Shown here: positions 58,701 to 64,000 of the stretch, one piece after another
How the letters are laid out: the number at the start of each line of letters is the position of its first letter
Position numbering within the stretch: the first letter of the stretch is position 1
Source: Panagrolaimus kolymaensis
Taxonomy: Eukaryota > Nematoda > Chromadorea > Rhabditida > Panagrolaimidae
Length of the DNA stretch: 64,000 nucleotides
Direction: 5' to 3'
Assembly (NCBI GenBank): GCA_028622995.1
Contig: JAJQJQ010000002.1
Coordinates: forward strand, 6,882,001 to 6,946,000
Notes under the pieces: generated by a model
Told to the model about the DNA's origin: nothing
The model's database searches: none
What the model saw: the letters and a program-made list of their open reading frames with translations, nothing else
Made by a program: the position numbers and the translations under genes

Positions 58701-61700
58701 ATTTTCCCTTCATCAAATTTTTCATCCAAACTATGTTTTATTTGTTTTGGATTTTAAGTAAATTCATAAACTATTTTTTTTGTTCGAATTTTCTTAAAAC
58801 ATTTCTCTAGCCCAACAACACTGTAAAGCATCGAGGTTTTTTATTTTCCCTTCATCAAATTTTTCATCCAAACTATGGTTTATTTGTTTTGGATTTTAAG
58901 TAAATTCATAAACTATTTTTTTTGTTCGAATTTTCTTAAAACATTTCTCTAGCCCAACAACACTGTAAAGCATCGAGGTTTTTTATTTTCCCTTCATCAA
59001 ATTTTTCATCCAAACTATGGTTTATTTGTTTTGGATTTAAAGTAAATTCATAAACTATTTTTTTTGTTCGAATTTTCTTAAAACATTTCTCTAGCCCAAC
59101 AACACTGTAAAGCATCGAGGTTTTTTATTTTCCCTTCATCAAATTTTTCATTCAAACTATGTTTTATTTGTTTTGGATTTTAAGTAAATTCATAAACTAT
59201 TTTTTTTGTTCGAATTTTCTTAAAAAAATTTTTCTAGCCCAACAACACTGTAAAGCATCGAGGTTTTTTATTTTCCCTTCATCAAATTTTTCATCCAAAC
59301 TATGTTTTATTTGTTTTGGATTTTAAGTAAATTCATAAACTATTTTTTTTGTTCGAATTTTCTTAAAACATTTCTCTAGCCCAACAACACTGTAAAGCAT
59401 CGAGGTTTTTTATTTTCCCTTCATCAAATTTTTTATCCAAACTATGTTTTATTTGTTTTGGATTTTAAGTAAATTCATAAACTATTTTTTTTGTTCGAAT
59501 TTTCTTAAAACATTTCTCTAGCCCAACAACACTGTAAAGCATCGAGGTTTTTTATTTTCCCTTCATCAAATTTTTCATCCAAACTATGGTTTATTTGTTT
59601 TGGATTTTAAGTAAATTCATAAACTATTTTTTTTGTTCGAATTTTCTTAAAACATTTATCTAGCCCAACAACACTGTAAAGCATCGAGGTTTTTTATTTT
59701 CCCTTCATCAAATTTTTCATCCAAACTATGGTTTATTTGTTTTGGATTTTAAGTAAATTCATAAACTATTTTTTTTGTTCGAATTTTCTTAAAACATTTA
59801 TCTAGCCCAACAACACTGTAAAGCATCGAGGTTTTTTATTTTCCCTTCATCAAATTTTTCATCCAAACTATGGTTTATTTGTTTTGGATTTTAAGTAAAT
59901 TCATAAACTATTTTTTGTGTTCGAATTTTCTTAAAACATTTCTCTAGCCCAACAACACTGTAAAGCATCGAGGTTTTTTATTTTCCCTTCATCAAATTTT
60001 TCATCCAAACTATGTTTTATTTGTTTTGGATTTTAAGTAAATTCATAAACTATTTTTTTTGTTCGAATTTTCTTAAAACATTTCTCTAGCCCAACAACAC
60101 TGTAAAGCATCGAGGTTTTTTATTTTCCCTTCATCAAATTTTTCATCCAAACTATGGTTTATTTGTTTTGGATTTTAAGTAAATTCATAAACTATTTTTT
60201 TTGTTCGAATTTTCTTAAAACATTTCTCTAGCCCAACAACACTGTAAAGCATCGAGGTTTTTTATTTTCCCTTCATCAAATTTTTCATCCAAACTATGGT
60301 TTATTTGTTTTGGATTTTAAGTAAATTCATAAACTATTTTTTTTGTTCGAATTTTCTTAAAACATTTATCTAGCCCAACAACACTGTAAAGCATCGAGGT
60401 TTTTTATTTTCCCTTCATCAAATTTTTCATCCAAACTATGGTTTATTTGTTTTGGATTTTAAGTAAATTCATAAACTATTTTTTTTGTTCGAATTTTCTT
60501 AAAACATTTCTCTAGCCCAACAACACTGTAAAGCATCGAGGTTTTTTATTTTCCCTTCATCAAATTTTTCATCCAAACTATGGTTTATTTGTTTTGGATT
60601 TTAAGTAAATTCATAAACTATTTTTTTTGTTCCAATTTTCTTAAAACATTTCTCTAGCCCAACAACACTGTAAAGCATCGAGGTTTTTTATTTTCCCTTC
60701 ATCAAATTTTTCATCCAAACTATGTTTTATTTGTTTTGGATTTTAAGTAAATTCATAAACTATTTTTTTTGTTCGAATTTTCTTAAAACATTTCTCTAGC
60801 CCAACAACACTGTAAAGCATCGAGGTTTTTTATTTTCCCTTCATCAAATTTTTCATTCAAACTATGTTTTATTTGTTTTGGATTTTAAGTAAATTCATAA
60901 ACTATTTTTTTTGTTCCAATTTTCTTAAAACATTTCTCTAGCCCAACAACACTGTAAAGCATCGAGGTTTTTTATTTTCCCTTCATCAAATTTTTCATTC
61001 AAACTATGTTTTATTTGTTTTGGATTTTAAGTAAATTCATAAACTATTTTTTTTGTTCCAATTTTCTTAAAACATTTCTCTAGCCCAACAACACTGTAAA
61101 GCATCGAGGTTTTTTATTTTCCCTTCATCAAATTTTTCATCCAAACTATGTTTTATTTGTTTTGGATTTTAAGTAAATTCATAAACTATTTTTTTTGTTC
61201 GAATTTTCTTAAAACATTTCTCTAGCCCAACAACACTGTAAAGCATCGAGGTTTTTTATTTTCCCTTCATCAAATTTTTCATCCAAACTATGTTTTATTT
61301 ATTTTGGATTTTAAGTAAATTCATAAACTATTTTTTTTGTTCGAATTTTCTTAAAACATTTCTCTAGCCCAACAACAGTGTAAAGCATCGAGGTTTTTTA
61401 TTTTCCCTTCATCAAATTTTTCATCCAAACTATGTTTTATTTGTTTTGGATTTTAAGTAAATTCATAAACTATTTTTTTTGTTCGAATTTTCTTAAAAAA
61501 TTTCTCTAGCCCAACAACTCTGTAAAGCATCGAGGTTTTTTATTTTCCCTTCATCAAATTTTTCATCCAAACTATGGTTTATTTGTTTTGGATTTTAAGT
61601 AAATTCATAAACTATTTTTTTTGTTCGAATTTTCTTAAAACATTTCTCTAGCCCAACAACACTGTAAAGCATCGAGGTTTTTTATTTTCCCTTCATCAAA

Positions 61701-64000
61701 TTTTTCATCCAAACTATGGTTTATTTGTTTTGGATTTTAAGTAAATTCATAAACTATTTTTTTTGTTCGAATTTTCTTAAAACATTTCTCTAGCCCAACA
61801 ACACTGTAAAGCATCGAGGTTTTTTATTTTCCCTTCATCAAATTTTTCATCCAAACTATGGTTTATTTGTTTTGGATTTTAAGTAAATTCTTAAACTATT
61901 TTTTTTGTTCGAATTTTCTTAAAACATTTCTCTAGCCCAACAACTCTGTAAAGCATCGAGGTTTTTTATTTTCCCTTCATCAAATTTTTCATCCAAACTA
62001 TGGTTTATTTGTTTTGGATTTTAAGTAAATTCATAAACTATTTTTTTTGTTCGAATTTTCTTAAAACATTTCTCTAGCCCAACAACACTGTAAAGCATCG
62101 AGGTTTTTTATTTTCCCTTCATCAAATTTTTCATCCAAACTATGGTTTATTTGTTTTGGATTTTAAGTAAATTCTTAAACTATTTTTTTTGTTCGAATTT
62201 TCTTAAAACATTTCTCTAGCCCAACAACTCTGTAAATCATCGAGGTTTTTTATTTTCCCTTCATCAAATTTTTCATCCAAACTATGTTTTATTTGTTTTG
62301 GATTTTAAGTAAATTCATAAACTATTTTTTTTGTTCGAATTTTCTTAAAAAATTTCTCTAGCCCAACAACTCTGTAAAGCATCGAGGTTTTTTATTTTCC
62401 CTTCATCAAATTTTTCATCCAAACTATGTTTTATTTGTTTTGGATTTTAAGTAAATTCATAAACTATTTTTTTTGTTCGAATTTTCTTAAAACATTTCTC
62501 TAGCCCAACAACACTGTAAAGCATCGAGGTTTTTTATTTTCCCTTCATCAAATTTTTCATCCAAACTATGGTTTATTTGTTTTGGATTTTAAGTAAATTC
62601 ATAAACTATTTTTTTTGTTCGAATTTTCTTAAAACATTTCTCTAGCCCAACAACACTGTAAAGCATCGAGGTTTTTTATTTTCCCTTCATCAAATTTTTC
62701 ATCCAAACTATGGTTTATTTGTTTTGGATTTTAAGTAAATTCATAAACTATTTTTTTTGTTCGAATTTTCTTAAAACATTTCTCTAGCCCAACAACACTG
62801 TAAAGCATCGAAATTTTTTATTTTCCCTTCATCAAATTTTTCATCCAAACTTTGGTTTATTTGTTTTGGATTTTAAGTAAATTCATAAACTATTTTTTTT
62901 GTTCGAATTTTCTTAAAACATTTCTCTAGCCCAACAACTCTGTAAAGCATCGAGGTTTTTTATTTTCCCTTCATCAAATTTTTCATCCAAACTATGTTTT
63001 ATTTGTTTTGGATTTTAAGTAAATTCATAAACTATTTTTTTTGTTCGAATTTTCTTAAAACATTTCTCTAGCCCAACAACTCTGTAAAGCATCGAGGTTT
63101 TTTATTTTCCCTTCATCAAATTTTTCATCCAAACTATGTTTTATTTGTTTTGGATTTTAAGTAAATTCATAAACTATTTTTTTTGTTCGAATTTTCTTAA
63201 AACATTTCTCTAGCCCAACAACACTGTAAAGCATCGAGGTTTTTTATTTTCCCTTCATCAAATTTTTCATCCAAACTATGGTTTATTTGTTTTGGATTTT
63301 AAGTAAATTCATAAACTATTTTTTTTGTTCGAATTTTCTTAAAACATTTCTCTAGCCCAACAACACTGTAAAGCATCGAGGTTTTTTATTTTCCCTTCAT
63401 CAAATTTTTCATCCAAACTATGGTTTATTTGTTTTGGATTTTAAGTAAATTCATAAACTATTTTTTTTGTTCGAATTTTCTTAAAACATTTATCTAGCCC
63501 AACAACACTGTAAAGCATCGAGGTTTTTTATTTTCCCTTCATCAAATTTTTCATCCAAACTATGTTTTATTTGTTTTGGATTTTAAGTAAATTCATAAAC
63601 TATTTTTTTTGTTCGAATTTTCTTAAAACATTTATCTAGCCCAACAACACTGTAAAGCATCGAGGTGTTTTATTTTCCCTTCATCAAATTTTTCATCCAA
63701 ACTATGTTTTATTTGTTTTGGATTTTAAGTAAATTCATAAACTATTTTTTTTGTTCGAATTTTCTTAAAACATTTCTCTAGCCCAACAACACTGTAAAGC
63801 ATCGAGGTTTTTTATTTTCCCTTCATCAAATTTTTCATCCAAACTATGGTTTATTTGTTTTGGATTTTAAGTAAATTCATAAACTATTTTTTTTGTTCGA
63901 ATTTTCTTAAAACATTTCTCTAGCCCAACAACACTGTAAAGCATCGAGGTTTTTTATTTTCCCTTCATCAAATTTTTCATCCAAACTATGGTTTATTTGT
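46735..64000. repeat. Satellite array, 141/142-bp monomer, about 120 copies
   Basis: Head-to-tail monomers run from about 46735 to the window end without interruption. The anchor CTAGCCCAACAAC recurs at 46741, 46882, 47023, 47164 and 47306, so the unit is 141 or 142 bases; the difference is mainly 7 versus 8 T in the TATTTTTTT tract, with a few 143-base units carrying GTTTTTGTATTTT. Dividing 17.27 kb by the unit gives about 120 copies. Monomers differ by only a few linked changes (CCAAAC/CCTAAC, GTTCG/GTTCC, AGCCC/AGCCG, ATCGAGG/ATCGGG, CATTTCTC/CATTTATC). The left-most copy is the most diverged (CTCTAAAG, GAGATT). No ORF exists in it. A unit close to nucleosome length is common for centromeric or heterochromatic satellites, but location cannot be inferred from sequence. 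Confidence 0.97.
57871..60428. repeat. Tandemly duplicated nine-monomer block (1279 bp) within the satellite
   Basis: Four private variants recur at exactly 1279 bases: ATTCAAACT (57871 and 59150), the A-rich TTAAAAAAATTTTTCTAG (anchored at CTAG 57955 and 59234), TTTTTTATCC (58155 and 59434), and TTTTTTGTGTTCG (58638 and 59917). 1279 equals nine monomers, so the block was duplicated as a unit and recently, since the private variants remain unchanged. Confidence 0.85.

Noticed and set aside
46735..64000. Regularly spaced repeats resembling a CRISPR array
   Set aside because: The whole 141/142-base unit is repeated with no unique spacers, in a spliceosomal-intron genome; it is a eukaryotic satellite.
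46735..64000. CENP-B-box-like site in the satellite monomer
   Set aside because: GTTCGAATTTTCTTAAAAC shares only a few positions with the known box; not enough to claim.
1..64000. tRNA, rRNA or spliced-leader genes
   Set aside because: No cloverleaf-compatible A/B boxes, no rRNA-like GC-rich conserved blocks and no spliced-leader-like sequence were noticed; a covariance-model scan would be needed to exclude them.

Overview
The window is a strongly AT-rich eukaryotic segment, full of A and T runs. Its protein-coding genes are split by many very short introns (mostly 47-75 nt, GTAAGT-like donors, TTTTAG or TTTCAG acceptors). That architecture, with retroelement relics and a long 141/142-bp satellite, fits a nematode with an AT-rich genome, perhaps of the Strongyloides/root-knot type. 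The organism is an inference: no rRNA, tRNA or spliced leader was seen to settle it.

Layout. 1-1.5 kb: two short plus-strand coding-like fragments, one with an internal stop. 2.16-5.59 kb (minus): a complete six-exon gene for a PP2A B'' regulatory subunit (PR72/PR130 family, 967 aa), the most securely identified gene here. 5.6-22.9 kb: a long gene-poor desert whose main content is a complete 2434-bp LTR element (11590-14023) with identical 216-bp LTRs and a CTTCC target duplication. Its single ORF joins gag, zinc knuckles and protease to what looks like an integrase C-terminal tail, with no reverse transcriptase. 22.95-26.27 kb (minus): a three-exon, Asn/Gln/Ser-rich 957-aa protein of unknown function. 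29.4-30.1 kb (minus): five exons forming the N-terminal part of an unrecognised Ser-rich protein. 31.25-33.0 kb: a second retroelement relic with a retropepsin-like domain and an LTR-like 3' end. 34.2-36.8 kb: a seven-exon PDZ-repeat gene with a possible SH2-like C-terminal region and an apparent nonsense codon, followed by a duplicated tail of the next gene. 38.7-40.7 kb: a three-exon protein kinase (395 aa) with altered HRD and DFG motifs; a 491-bp foldback element fills its first intron. 41.05-41.69 kb: a 642-bp TIR element with a 6-bp target duplication. 44.07-46.60 kb (minus): a 14-exon acidic, probably nuclear protein (579 aa) with an AT-hook-like motif and two apparently non-canonical splice donors. 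46.73-64.0 kb: uninterrupted satellite DNA with higher-order structure, running off the window.

No operon-like functional module is evident. The host genes look independent (phosphatase regulator, PDZ adaptor, kinase, nuclear protein). The notable themes are mobile-element remodelling (two pol-depleted LTR relics, a foldback element, two TIR elements), a local duplication around the kinase, and the transition from single-copy genes into a large satellite array.
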